A stretch of DNA of 64,000 nt from Hyphococcus luteus (GTDB lineage Bacteria > Pseudomonadota > Alphaproteobacteria > Caulobacterales > Parvularculaceae): NCBI RefSeq assembly GCF_002943565.1, contig NZ_PJCH01000015.1:372001-436000 (forward strand), given 5' to 3'. The translations under genes were made by a program, and so were the position numbers. The notes below the pieces were generated by a model. It had not been told where the DNA came from. It ran no database searches and saw only the letters and a program-made list of their open reading frames with translations. Positions 1 to 7,866 of this stretch are shown in pieces; position 1 is the stretch's first letter; the number at the start of each line of letters is the position of its first letter.

Positions 1-548
1 TGATGGTTGACCGCAACCCAGTCGAGGCGCGTGCCAAGATCGCGCTCCGCCGCCGCCATGACGGCGCGCGTGTAGCCGTTGAGATCGTCGAGTTCGCCAC
101 CGTCTTCCGGCGACAGGATGATCCGGAATTGATGGCGGTCGCCGCGCCCTTCCTCCAGAAACGCCTTGCCGTCCGCTGCGTCGCGATCCGGACCGTAGAG
201 CTTGCCGGGCGCGCCATCTTTCTCGGCGCCGTCGCGCTGGATATAGCGCAAATGCGCGCGCGCCTTACCGAGGCCGTTGGCGCCGAGGCGGACCGAACGG
301 ATCTTCACGGCGGCGCGCCGCATGTGATGGCGAGCAAACGCCCGCCCGTTCGCAATGAACGCCGCGCCGAGCCCGGCGCCGCGGCCGATCTGGGCGCCCA
401 CAAAACGTCTCGAACCGCGCCGTGCGAAGACGCCGGGCCGCGCCTTTTCCATGCTTGCGTAAAGACGCGCCAGATAGCGCTTGGAGGCCTTGCCGCCCTG
501 GGCGCGAATGCGCCCCAAGCGTGGTTGGAAATCGCTGTCAGCGCGCAT
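1..548 (-). CDS. VirD2-like relaxase (DUF3363 type), N-terminal part
   Basis: This is an open minus-strand frame that runs off the left edge, so only about 182 residues are visible. The product would nick the transfer origin and pilot DNA in conjugation. The N-terminus starts MRADSDFQPRLGRIRAQGG and the frame later reads RIILSPEDGGELDDLNGYT and DLGTRLDWVAV, a pattern I recognise from alphaproteobacterial relaxases annotated DUF3363. The ATG at 548 gives the N-terminus usual for this family. The upstream TraF-type peptidase and HTH protein are the usual neighbours in such transfer modules. The catalytic histidine cluster would lie mostly beyond the edge. The family call is confident; completeness cannot be judged. 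Confidence 0.85.
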   Translation of the reverse strand, partial: MRADSDFQPRLGRIRAQGGKASKRYLARLYASMEKARPGVFARRGSRRFVGAQIGRGAGLGAAFIANGRAFARHHMRRAAVKIRSVRLGANGLGKARAHLRYIQRDGAEKDGAPGKLYGPDRDAADGKAFLEEGRGDRHQFRIILSPEDGGELDDLNGYTRAVMAAAERDLGTRLDWVAVNH

Positions 549-688
549 ACCGCATCCGCCGCATTTTGGCGCCGCCGCTGTCAAGGCGGCGCCACCTAAA
601 AAGATGTGCAGACAAGGGCTTAGCCGCATAGCGGCGTCGCCCGTTTAATCTTGCCCTTCCCGCCTTATTCCGTACCCGTCTCATTTCT

Positions 689-1222
689 TCATTCCATTTC
701 CTGAAATTGGTTCCGCTCGCCGCGCGTCCAGACAGGACGCGCGACGCCGATCACGAAAGCGGTTTTGGTCGCTCCGAAATACCGTCCATCCAGGGACTGA
801 GCGTGATCGTTGAGAAGAAAGATTTCATCGGCTTCGAGGGTCTTGCAGCCGCTCCAGACCGGCAGTGTGCGGCCTTCGGAATCGCGAAGCAGCGCATGGG
901 CGACAACAGCGCCGTCAATTGAAATAGTGTCTTCGTTACGGCAAATACGGGCGCCGGAACGCGCCGCAACACGCTTCAAAAGCGGCGTCGCCGGCGGCAG
1001 ATAACCGCGTTCGTCGATCAGCGCCTGAATGCGTGGCGTCGGCGCTACGATGACAAAATCGCCGCGCTCAAGCCTCTCTTGCAATACCGAATAAAGCCCA
1101 ATGGGCGCGCTGGCGCTGGCGTTCCAGACGAGGCGCGGCGCAAATTCGGCGGCGCTTGCAACGCCGAGCGCAGCAACCGCCACGGCGCCAATAATGAGAG
1201 GTTTCTTGCGGCCCCTCTTCAT
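689..1222 (-). CDS. traF: TraF-type S26 signal peptidase (conjugative transfer)
   Basis: The 177-residue protein has one N-terminal membrane anchor (residues 8-25, hydrophobic alanine/valine-rich) followed by a periplasmic S26 domain. The motif SAPIGLY carries the likely catalytic serine, and LLKRVAARSG carries the general-base lysine. The C-terminal DGRYFG box is also typical of TraF and LepB relatives. In conjugation systems TraF matures pilin or other transfer proteins. A longer open frame extends upstream to 1474, but the start at 1222 places the anchor directly at the N-terminus and makes the usual 4-base ATGA overlap with the preceding HTH gene. The relaxase begins about 140 bp downstream. 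Confidence 0.88.
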   Translation of the reverse strand: MKRGRKKPLIIGAVAVAALGVASAAEFAPRLVWNASASAPIGLYSVLQERLERGDFVIVAPTPRIQALIDERGYLPPATPLLKRVAARSGARICRNEDTISIDGAVVAHALLRDSEGRTLPVWSGCKTLEADEIFLLNDHAQSLDGRYFGATKTAFVIGVARPVWTRGERNQFQEME

Positions 1223-1470
1223 GATTGCCCAGCCGCTCTGTCGCGATCCGGCGACCCGGCGCCGCCGGTCGACGTATATTTGCGTCCCTGCGACCAGCCG
1301 TCGAGATCGGCGCGATGATAGAGAATGCGGTTGCCATGTTTGCGATAGACAGGCCCGCCGCCGTAAATCCGGTAATATTCGAGCGTGCGTTCGCTTAATC
1401 TCAAATATTGCGCCGCTTCCGCTGCATAGAGAAACGGGCTTTCGGGGCTCTTTTGCGTCCCGGTCATCAT
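1219..1470 (-). CDS. Helix-turn-helix DNA-binding protein (excisionase/MerR-like)
   Basis: This small protein of 83 residues contains a MerR/excisionase-type winged helix. Residues FLYAAEAAQYLRLSERTLEYYR form the helix-turn-helix, and GGPVYRKHGNRILYHRADLDGW is the wing with the DLDGW ending common in Xis-like proteins. Such proteins occur just upstream of the traF peptidase in alphaproteobacterial transfer modules and may control transfer or excision. Two adjacent ATG codons (1470 and 1467) are possible starts. The upstream extension to 1542 is arginine-rich and unlike the family. Its end overlaps traF by 4 bases, so the two are probably translationally coupled. Confidence 0.82.
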   Translation of the reverse strand: MMTGTQKSPESPFLYAAEAAQYLRLSERTLEYYRIYGGGPVYRKHGNRILYHRADLDGWSQGRKYTSTGGAGSPDRDRAAGQS

Positions 1471-1630
1471 CCATCGCCTTTCCGCGAAGCGTCTTGCTCG
1501 CCGCTTTACGGGAGGTCGTGCAACCAATCCCACGAAGGTCACAATGAACGGGCGAAGACCAAGCGCCCAGAGTCGAATTTACGATGACGCAAAATCGACT
1601 CGGATGACGCAGAAATGATTCCGGATAATG

Positions 1631-1661
1631 AAAACCCCCGCGCGGAAGTTCCGCGCGGGGG
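1631..1661 (-). terminator. Rho-independent terminator after the DUF736 gene
   Basis: A very strong GC hairpin has arms CCCCCGCGCGGA (1635-1646) and TCCGCGCGGGGG (1650-1661) with a 3-base loop. On the minus strand it is followed by TTTT. It lies 27 bp past the DUF736 stop and separates that gene from the HTH/traF/relaxase operon. Confidence 0.8.
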
Positions 1662-1687
1662 GGCGTTAATGCAATGGAACCCTCGCG

Positions 1688-2017
1688 TTAGTTTTGCGGA
1701 TTCCAGAGAATGGCGAGGACGCGCTCGTCTTCCTGCCCGGCGGCGCGGGCGAGGTTCGCGAAAACGCGTTTCTCGCCAAAGGCCGGATGCGCGAAGGTGA
1801 GCGAGACGTAGGGCTTGCCGGAATTTTTCCCGACGCGGTTCCAGCCGCCGCCGATCTCATTGCCGCGCGCGGCGTAGATGCGGAAATCGGGCTGGCGCTC
1901 ATTGTCCTTCGCCTCGTTGGGAACGATGGTGATCTTGGTATTCAAGGTCATCATCGCCAGCGTGCCTTCAAAGCCGCCATTCTCGCGTTTCGTTACGGTT
2001 CCAAGTGATTGAGCCAT
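1688..2017 (-). CDS. DUF736 family protein
   Basis: A 109-residue protein of a family carried almost only by conjugative and integrative elements of Proteobacteria; its biochemical role is unknown. The family is recognisable from the start MAQSLGTVTKRENGGFEG, the central KITIVPNEAKDNERQPDFRI and the YVSLTFAHPAFG segment. A good ribosome site (AAGGAG, 8 bases upstream) supports the ATG at 2017. It stands as a single gene, with a strong terminator downstream and about 420 bp of non-coding DNA upstream. It is predicted soluble, with no signal peptide. Confidence 0.88.
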   Translation of the reverse strand: MAQSLGTVTKRENGGFEGTLAMMTLNTKITIVPNEAKDNERQPDFRIYAARGNEIGGGWNRVGKNSGKPYVSLTFAHPAFGEKRVFANLARAAGQEDERVLAILWNPQN

Positions 2018-2437
2018 CTTTTCGTCTCCTTATTGCTTGGCCGGAGAACCATTCCCCGGCCTGACGCGAAACGATGAGAACGGCGCGCCGGACCGCCTGA
2101 ACCCCCTCTTTCACTTTTGGGGGCCGAAGCGCAGCGGAGGACCGGCGGGGACGGATTTTTTGTTTCGCGATGAAGGCCGAAGGCCGAGGAAAAAATTCGT
2201 CAACGCCGGTTTCGGGCGGGCCGGTCGTCGTTCAGTTTCGCGCGATAAAGGCCGGGAATGGTCGTCGTCGCTCAAGCGAAATCGAGAGAGACGAATGGCG
2301 TTCTGAGCGCCGGAACTGAAGCGCGCAAATTGAACGCATCGCTGATTGAAGGCGTGGCTTTGATGACCTGAATATCGCACTAATCAGTTCCTAAAATGAC
2401 GAGGCGAAGCGCGAAATGCGCCCCGCCCCGTGATCGC
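2018..2437. other. Intergenic region between DUF736 and parB-like gene
   Basis: I see no convincing gene in these 420 bases; open frames on both strands look like random GC-rich translations. A long imperfect inverted repeat at about 2151-2202 pairs GACGGATTTTTT with its near-complement GAAAAAATTCGTC, around a spacer that contains the tandem AAGGCCGAAGGCCGA. It probably holds the end of the parB transcript and the promoter of the DUF736 gene. Confidence 0.4.
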
Positions 2438-4132
2438 CTAGCCCGCAAAAAGCGGCGCAATTTTCTCGGCGCGTTTGACCGCGCCGGGCTTTCCGACGTC
2501 GCCATAGGACAGCGCCGGAAACTGCAGCCAGCGCGGGCGCCAGTTCTGCGTTTTTTCGCGACCGTTCCGGCCGTCGAGGCAGTCGCGAATGATCGCTTTC
2601 TGGGCTTTCGCCGTCGCATCGCTGTTCGCCTTCGCAACGCTGTCGCCTGCAATGTCGGCGAGCATGGCGTTGGTCATGTTTTTGTCGCGCAAAAGCTCAA
2701 AAAACGCATCGTCGGGCGTCATCCAGTCGGCGATATCAATAGGCACAACGCGCGCGAGACAGTCCACCGCCTCGTGACCGGCGGCGATGATTTCCGCCGT
2801 GACGAAAGTCAGAATACGGGTGATGTCTGTATCCGAAAGCGTCATTATTTTTGCGAAAACGCAAGCCATTCGCCAGCCGTCTTCATTGCCGCCCGTGATA
2901 AAGGACGGCTCGTCAAGATCGAGCAATTTGCCGATGTCGGCGCGCTCTTTCTCAAATGCTATTTGCCCTTTCGACGCCGCAACGCTCGCCGCCGTTTCCT
3001 CTTTCCGCGTCGCCTGCCGGTCGGGCTGACAACGGATATTCGGCGCGCCTGCGATCAGATGCGCCGCCAGCAAACGCATCGCAATTTGTTGGTGTTTCAA
3101 GAGCACGACGCGCGCGGCGGCATGGCGGTGAAGGTCCACATAATTCTCCAAGGGCGCTGAGCATTCGGGTCGCTCAGTGCGCTTTTCTGTTTTCGCCGCG
3201 CTCTTTTTCCGCCGGGGCGCGTAGCCCTTGATGAAGGCGACTTCGCCGGAATGGCGCACTTCGACGAACACTTCGCCGCCCTCTTTTTTGGGGAGTTGAT
3301 CGTACTCCCATGAATGGAAAAACTCTCCGCGCGGCAGGACCGTCACTTTGCTCCAGCCGCTTGAAATCAGCTTTTCGCGCTCGACTTCAATCGCCGCTTC
3401 CTGACGCGCCCAGAACTTTTCGGCGTCAGCGAAAACCGACCGCTCGCCGAACAAATCCTCGAAGATATCGCCGTCATAATCTTCTAGGGAAAAGAGCGCG
3501 GCGCTGGTTTCGATCTCGCCGCCGCCCAAGAGCCAGCGCTTTAACGCGGGTCCACGTGGAGCCCGCATGTCCTCCGATTTGAACATTTCGAACCATTCGC
3601 GCTGCTTAGCAACGCTCGCTAGGGTGAGCGCGGTGATGCTGGCCCCGTCGATGTCGTCGTCGGCATAGGCCTTGCGGATGCCGGGAATGAGGCTCGCCAA
3701 GGCGAAGCGGCGCTTCACTGTGAGTTCCGTCAACCCGAATATGCGGGCGATCTCGTCAACGCTCTTGCCTTTGTCGTTGAGATTTTTGAACGCCTCGAAT
3801 TCCTGCATTTCGTCGGGCTCGAGCCGGGCGGTGTTTTCAAGAATCGAGGCCTCCACGGCGGCGGCGTCATCGCCCTCGGCCAACACCCGGCAGGGCAATT
3901 CGCGCGCCTCGCCGGTTTCCTTTTCGATTGTCTTCGAGGCCAGAAATCGCCGCCGTCCGGCGACGATTTCGAAGTGGTCTGGCTCGCCATTGGGACGCAC
4001 GAGCAGCGGCACCAATACGCCGCGTTCGCGGATCGACGGCAATATATCGTCGAGATATGGCTTTTTGCGCGACGCTCTCATATTGAGCGCTGAGACCGCC
4101 AATCGGTCGAGCGGGATTGTTTGCAGTTCCAT
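2438..4132 (-). CDS. ParB-like nuclease-domain protein (plasmid/ICE type)
   Basis: A 564-residue protein with a ParB/Srx fold at the N-terminus (residues about 3-110; motifs PLLVRPNGEPDHFEIVAGRRRF and LENTARLEPDEMQEFEAF). A helix-turn-helix follows (about 120-150, SVDEIARIFGLTELTVKRRFALASLIP). The remaining 400 residues form a long C-terminal region of unknown fold that is typical of the ParB-like proteins of alphaproteobacterial conjugative elements and longer than chromosomal ParB. It may help maintain or replicate the element. The ATG at 4132 has an AGGAG site and lies 3 bases after the stop of the preceding small gene, so ardC, the hypothetical and this gene form one operon. No ParA partner is in view. 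Confidence 0.85.
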   Translation of the reverse strand: MELQTIPLDRLAVSALNMRASRKKPYLDDILPSIRERGVLVPLLVRPNGEPDHFEIVAGRRRFLASKTIEKETGEARELPCRVLAEGDDAAAVEASILENTARLEPDEMQEFEAFKNLNDKGKSVDEIARIFGLTELTVKRRFALASLIPGIRKAYADDDIDGASITALTLASVAKQREWFEMFKSEDMRAPRGPALKRWLLGGGEIETSAALFSLEDYDGDIFEDLFGERSVFADAEKFWARQEAAIEVEREKLISSGWSKVTVLPRGEFFHSWEYDQLPKKEGGEVFVEVRHSGEVAFIKGYAPRRKKSAAKTEKRTERPECSAPLENYVDLHRHAAARVVLLKHQQIAMRLLAAHLIAGAPNIRCQPDRQATRKEETAASVAASKGQIAFEKERADIGKLLDLDEPSFITGGNEDGWRMACVFAKIMTLSDTDITRILTFVTAEIIAAGHEAVDCLARVVPIDIADWMTPDDAFFELLRDKNMTNAMLADIAGDSVAKANSDATAKAQKAIIRDCLDGRNGREKTQNWRPRWLQFPALSYGDVGKPGAVKRAEKIAPLFAG

Positions 4133-4135
4133 CTT

Positions 4136-4399
4136 TCATTCTCCTGTTGCTGATGGTTTGGATTGAGACGCCGCTTCGCGGTCGAGACGGCGCAATTCAT
4201 CGATAAGGTCGATCTGGCAGCGGAATTCCAAATCGAAGAGTCCCATGTCGCAGCTTTTTTGCGCGGCGCGGGGCGCCAAGGGCGCCGCCGCCAACACGCC
4301 AAGCCGGTCGCGCAACGTGATCGGCGCGACGCCGCACATCAGCGATTGCGTTCCGGCACCCGTTTCTTCTGCTTCCGGCTTTTCGTCGCGCGCGCTCAT
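4136..4399 (-). CDS. Small hypothetical protein of the ardC-parB operon
   Basis: An 87-residue protein. I do not recognise a named domain. The sequence has a polar, glutamate-rich N-terminus (20 residues), then MCGVAPITLRDRLGVLAAA and a C-terminal CDMGLFDLEFRCQIDLIDEL segment. A similar short protein is often seen beside parB-like genes on alphaproteobacterial plasmids. Its ATG overlaps the ardC stop by 4 bases and its stop lies 3 bases before the parB-like ATG, so it is translated as the middle member of the operon. A shorter start at residue 21 (Met-Cys-Gly) is possible. Confidence 0.7.
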   Translation of the reverse strand: MSARDEKPEAEETGAGTQSLMCGVAPITLRDRLGVLAAAPLAPRAAQKSCDMGLFDLEFRCQIDLIDELRRLDREAASQSKPSATGE

Positions 4400-5451
4400 G
4401 CCGCGCGCTCCATCGCAGATGCGTCAGCGTCCGGCGCCGGATTCTCAAAGGCGAGAATAAACTCCGCCGCTTTGGAGGCGAGCGACGCCGCGTTGAAAAT
4501 TGCGCGGTTGTCTTCCTTCAAGACCTCAAGCCATGCACCCAGATAATCCGCATGGCGCACGGTCGGCGTGATGGATAGCGACGCGCAGATAAACGCGCTC
4601 GCCATTTCGGCGACCAGTTCCTCGCGGGCATAAGCGTGGCTTCCGTAGCGGCCCTTGAATTCACGGTTCAGGCGCGAGGCGTGGCCGGTCCAGTGGCCAA
4701 GCTCGTGAAAGCATGTGCGATAATAGTTGATCTGCTCGAAGAACGCCGGTTGCGGCGGAACGCGAATAAAGTCTTGGCTCGGTACATAAAACGCCCTGTC
4801 GCCGCCGATCCGAAAATCGGCGCCGGTCGCCTTGATAAGATTTTCCGCGCGCGGGATCGCATCGCATTCCGGCAGTGGCTTGGCGCCCGCCGTCAGTTCT
4901 TCGGCCAAGCCCTCGCATTGCGCGGCGTTAAAGACCGTATAGCGTTTGAGGAATGGCACGAATGACGCCTCGTCGCCGTCTTTCGCCGCTCGCTCCTGCT
5001 CGTCCCTCGGGATAAATTTGTCGGCGTAAACGACCATGGCGCCGCGCTCGCCTTTCATGACAGAACCGCCCAAGGCTTTCGCCTGTTTGAAAGTCAGCCA
5101 TGTCTGGTCAGAAAAGCCGTTATCGATGGCGGCGCCCCAGAGCAACAGAATATTGATCCCGGAATAGGCGCGGCCTGTCTGGGCATTTTTCGGCAGGCCT
5201 GCAGCGATGGTTGCGGGTTCACCGCGCGCGGCCCAAGGCTGCGCCCATGGAAAGCGCCCGGCCTCAAGTTCCCGAACGATCTTCGCCGTTACCTCGTCAT
5301 AAATGTTAGTGCGCGGCTCGCCATTCTTGCCGCGGCGTCGTTTGCGCGCTCGTTTGTTTTGCTGAGCGTTTTGCGACTCGCCATGCCGGACGCCATTGAC
5401 GTCCGCTTCTGCGGCCTCTCCGCTTGCTTTAATGTTTGTCTGTTTTTCCAT
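4396..5451 (-). CDS. ardC: ArdC-type antirestriction protein with zincin motif
   Basis: A 351-residue ArdC family protein. Residues about 45-175 form the N-terminal ssDNA-binding ArdC domain (TNIYDEVTAKIVRELEAG, PWAQPWAARGEP, YSGINILLLW, TFKQAKALGG). The C-terminal zinc metallopeptidase-like domain contains HELGHWTGH, followed by an EELVAEMASAF helix that would supply the third metal ligand. ArdC proteins protect incoming conjugative DNA from host restriction. The first 35 residues are low-complexity, basic and probably disordered. It is the first gene of the ardC-hypothetical-parB operon. The promoter should lie in the hairpin-rich region upstream. Confidence 0.93.
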   Translation of the reverse strand: MEKQTNIKASGEAAEADVNGVRHGESQNAQQNKRARKRRRGKNGEPRTNIYDEVTAKIVRELEAGRFPWAQPWAARGEPATIAAGLPKNAQTGRAYSGINILLLWGAAIDNGFSDQTWLTFKQAKALGGSVMKGERGAMVVYADKFIPRDEQERAAKDGDEASFVPFLKRYTVFNAAQCEGLAEELTAGAKPLPECDAIPRAENLIKATGADFRIGGDRAFYVPSQDFIRVPPQPAFFEQINYYRTCFHELGHWTGHASRLNREFKGRYGSHAYAREELVAEMASAFICASLSITPTVRHADYLGAWLEVLKEDNRAIFNAASLASKAAEFILAFENPAPDADASAMERAA

Positions 5452-5692
5452 CGCTCGCCGCTCCTTTCCGGACTTCGCCCCGCCGCAAATTTCCCCAGAC
5501 GGCGGGGGCGGCGGAAACGGGGCGCGGAGAAGCGCCGGGTTTTAAGGACGGGCCGCAATGGTTTTGGTAGGAGAAGGAAAACGACTTAGACGGATCAAAA
5601 TCCAAAACGGTTGCGGACCGGCCGCCCGGCGCTACCCGCCCCCGTCTTCCGTTCCGCCGCCCCCGACCGTCCCAGGGGAATTCGTAAAAGTC

Positions 5693-5828
5693 GCGGGGGC
5701 CTGCCCCCGCGTCCGTATCCCGACCAACGGTCGGGCAAGCGGCAGGGATCGTCACCCGAAGGGCGAAGACGGCGAATTCATTTTTTGAATTTGTCGTCTT
5801 CGGGCCGCCGATCACCCTTTGATCGGCG
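5693..5828. repeat. Cluster of four hairpins between ardC and the abiE operon
   Basis: Four inverted repeats lie within 136 bases. A: GCGGGGGC/GCCCCCGC (5693-5700, 5703-5710). B: CCCGACC/GGTCGGG (5719-5725, 5729-5735). C: a long imperfect pair from about 5764 to 5802 (CGAAGAC...GAATTCA against TGAATT...GTCTTCG). D: CGCCGATCA/TGATCGGCG (5806-5814, 5820-5828). No convincing gene covers them. They sit between divergent operons on a mobile element, so a regulatory leader, a bidirectional terminator or a replication/transfer site are all possible. The structure is seen directly; the role is not known. Confidence 0.55.
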
Positions 5829-5890
5829 CGCCTAGAGCCCGGCACCGCCAGGCGGCCGCCCGCGGCAAGCAACTTTACTAAAATGGTGAT

Positions 5891-5970
5891 TTATTGGTTA
5901 TTAACCCCTGAAAAGGCATGTTGTCAAACCAAAGCCTTGCCAGAACTTTGAAAATACTATATTTTATTGG
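5891..5970 (+). promoter_or_regulatory. Promoter and possible AbiEi operators upstream of abiE
   Basis: A candidate promoter has TTGCCA (5937-5942) and TATTTT (5960-5965) with a 17-base spacer. It would start transcription almost at the abiEi ATG (5973), and no Shine-Dalgarno sequence is visible, so a leaderless message is likely. The direct repeat TTATTGG occurs at 5891-5897 and 5964-5970, flanking the promoter. AbiEi antitoxins are known to repress their own promoters, so these are candidate operators. Confidence 0.45.
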
Positions 5971-5972
5971 CT

Positions 5973-6812
5973 ATGACCCAACAACGTCAGGAACGGTTAA
6001 AGCCCCTACTCGACGACTTGCCGCCCGGCTATGTCGCCGACGCCGCATGGCTGACGGCTCGCGGAATCGACCGCAAATCGATCCTGCAATATGAGCAACG
6101 CGGCTGGCTCGAAAAGCTCGCCCGCGGCGTTTACCGCCGGCCTGACACGAACCGCGATGTCAGCGCCGCCGACGACTGGCGCCGCCTCGTCCTCTCTCTG
6201 CAGCGGGTTATGGGCTACGACGTTCATGTGGGCGGGCGCACCGCCCTGTCGCTGCACGGCTTTGAGCACTATCTGCGCCTCGGCGCCGAGGCGCCGCGCG
6301 TCTATCTTTATGGCGATGTCCCGTCATGGCTTGCGCGGCTGCCGGGTGCGGACCGGTTCGAAACGAGAACCCTTAGCCTGTTCAGCGGATCAAAAACCGG
6401 CGTCGATGGCGTAGACGACAAAAAGCAATCATCCCCGAAGCAACGACGATTGAACGATCTCGTCGTCTCAACGCCCGAACGGGCGATCCTCGAAATGCTG
6501 AATGAACTGCCGGTCCATGAAAGCTTTCACAATGTCGATGCAATATTCGAAGGTCTCGCCAATCTTCGCCCGCGGCTTCTCGAAGCCCTGCTCCAGGAAT
6601 GCCGCAGCGTGAAAGTCAAACGGCTGTTCTTCGTCTACGCCGACCAGCACGATCACGCCTGGCGAAAATATCTGAACCCGGACGATTTCGATCTCGGATC
6701 GGGTCCGCGCGCGCTTGTTGAAGGCGGCCGCCTGCATCCGCGCTACGCCATCACGATCCCGCCCGATCTGATAGACGACGCGCAAAACGAGAGACCCGAC
6801 GATGGCCCGTGA
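5973..6812 (+). CDS. abiEi: AbiEi antitoxin (type IV toxin-antitoxin)
   Basis: The antitoxin and autorepressor of a type IV system. It is a 279-residue protein with an N-terminal winged-helix domain (residues about 5-60: LKPLLDDLPPGYVADAAWL, LEKLARGVYRR) of the AbiEi_3_N kind, followed by the AbiEi antitoxin domain (VHVGGRTALSLHGFEHYL, then STPERAILEMLNELP). A TTG at 5967 is also in frame; I chose the ATG at 5973, which matches a likely leaderless transcript. The 3' end overlaps the toxin gene by 11 bases, as is usual for coupled expression. It is divergent from the transfer genes, so it may stabilise the element or act as a phage-abortive system. Confidence 0.9.
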   Translation: MTQQRQERLKPLLDDLPPGYVADAAWLTARGIDRKSILQYEQRGWLEKLARGVYRRPDTNRDVSAADDWRRLVLSLQRVMGYDVHVGGRTALSLHGFEHYLRLGAEAPRVYLYGDVPSWLARLPGADRFETRTLSLFSGSKTGVDGVDDKKQSSPKQRRLNDLVVSTPERAILEMLNELPVHESFHNVDAIFEGLANLRPRLLEALLQECRSVKVKRLFFVYADQHDHAWRKYLNPDDFDLGSGPRALVEGGRLHPRYAITIPPDLIDDAQNERPDDGP

Positions 6813-7725
6813 GACCTATCTGGCGCAGGTGCGGCTCTTGGTGCGGCTGTTGCCGCTCCTCGCTGACGAACCCGACTTTGCACTCAAAGGCGGCACGGCG
6901 ATCAATCTCTTTTATCGCGACATGCCGCGGCTGTCGGTAGATATCGACCTCGCCTATCTCCCTATCGCCGAACGCGCGCCGTCGTTGGAAGCGATTGACG
7001 AGGCGTTCGATCGCCTCACAGCGCGCATCAACGCTCTGCCCGGTGCAAAGGCTGGGCGCATCGCCGGCGGCGGCGGCGAGACGCGCATCCTTGCGGATGC
7101 TGGCCGCGTTACAGTCAAGATCGAGACCTCGCCCGTCATGCGCGGCGTGATCGGCAAAACGCGCCTCATGCGTGCGGCGCCTGCGGTCGAAGACAGATAT
7201 GGATTCGTGGAAACGAAGGTAGTCTCGTTCGATGATCTTTACGCCAGCAAATTACACGCCGCGCTAGACCGCCAGCACCCGCGCGATCTCTTCGACATAA
7301 AACTCCTCTACGAAAACGAAGGCCTCACCGACGAACTCTTCGGCGCGTTTCTAATTTACATCGCCTGTTCGAGCCGTCCCACCCATGAATTGCTGGCGCC
7401 GAACGAAAAGGATATCGCGGCCGAATTCGAGAAGGAACTCGTCGGGATGACGGCGGCGCCCGTTGCACTCGAAGAATTGACCGGCGCGCGATCGCAGCTG
7501 ATTGCCGACGTTAGGTCGCGCATTAAGGGACCAGCGGCGGAATTCCTGATGACGCTGCAGGCGGGCGAACCTGATTTCTCACTCATCGGTCTGCCGCAGG
7601 CCGCCGCCCTGCCGGCGATCAAATGGAAAATTCTGAACTTAAAAAAGTTGATGGCAGAAAACCCGGACAAGCACCGTGTGCAGCGAGAGCAATTATCCGC
7701 AATTCTCCATACCGCCGAATTATGA
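6802..7725 (+). CDS. abiEii: AbiEii nucleotidyltransferase toxin
   Basis: A 307-residue toxin of the AbiEii/AbiGii family, DUF1814-like nucleotidyltransferases that block growth; characterised relatives modify tRNA 3' ends. The nucleotidyltransferase core is visible: KGGTAINLFY (the GG-T/S motif) followed by LSVDIDLAYL with the two metal-binding aspartates, and then the conserved LYASKLHAALDRQHPRDLFDIKLL with the lysine, aspartate and DLFD box of the family. All catalytic positions I know appear intact, so the toxin is probably active. It is cotranscribed with abiEi. Confidence 0.92.
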   Translation: MARETYLAQVRLLVRLLPLLADEPDFALKGGTAINLFYRDMPRLSVDIDLAYLPIAERAPSLEAIDEAFDRLTARINALPGAKAGRIAGGGGETRILADAGRVTVKIETSPVMRGVIGKTRLMRAAPAVEDRYGFVETKVVSFDDLYASKLHAALDRQHPRDLFDIKLLYENEGLTDELFGAFLIYIACSSRPTHELLAPNEKDIAAEFEKELVGMTAAPVALEELTGARSQLIADVRSRIKGPAAEFLMTLQAGEPDFSLIGLPQAAALPAIKWKILNLKKLMAENPDKHRVQREQLSAILHTAEL

Positions 7726-7866
7726 GCAGCACATAATCAAGGAAATTCCGGCCGAAATTTTGCCCGGTGTGCATCCGGCGATGGAGACTTCAGAAACATC
7801 CTCAAAGCAGACTTCCAAATGCATTTGCGCTGGTTCGGCGCCGTTTTTCGTCGATCAGCGATCATG

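Noticed and set aside
3-599. Plus-strand frame of 198 codons
   Set aside because: Antisense to the relaxase gene, whose minus-strand translation has clear family motifs.
2396-3160. Plus-strand frame of 254 codons
   Set aside because: Antisense to the ParB-like gene; the minus strand carries the recognisable protein and operon overlaps.
5429-5872. Minus-strand frame of 147 codons upstream of ardC
   Set aside because: Low-complexity glycine/proline/arginine sequence that crosses the hairpin cluster and overlaps the ardC start; no family pattern.
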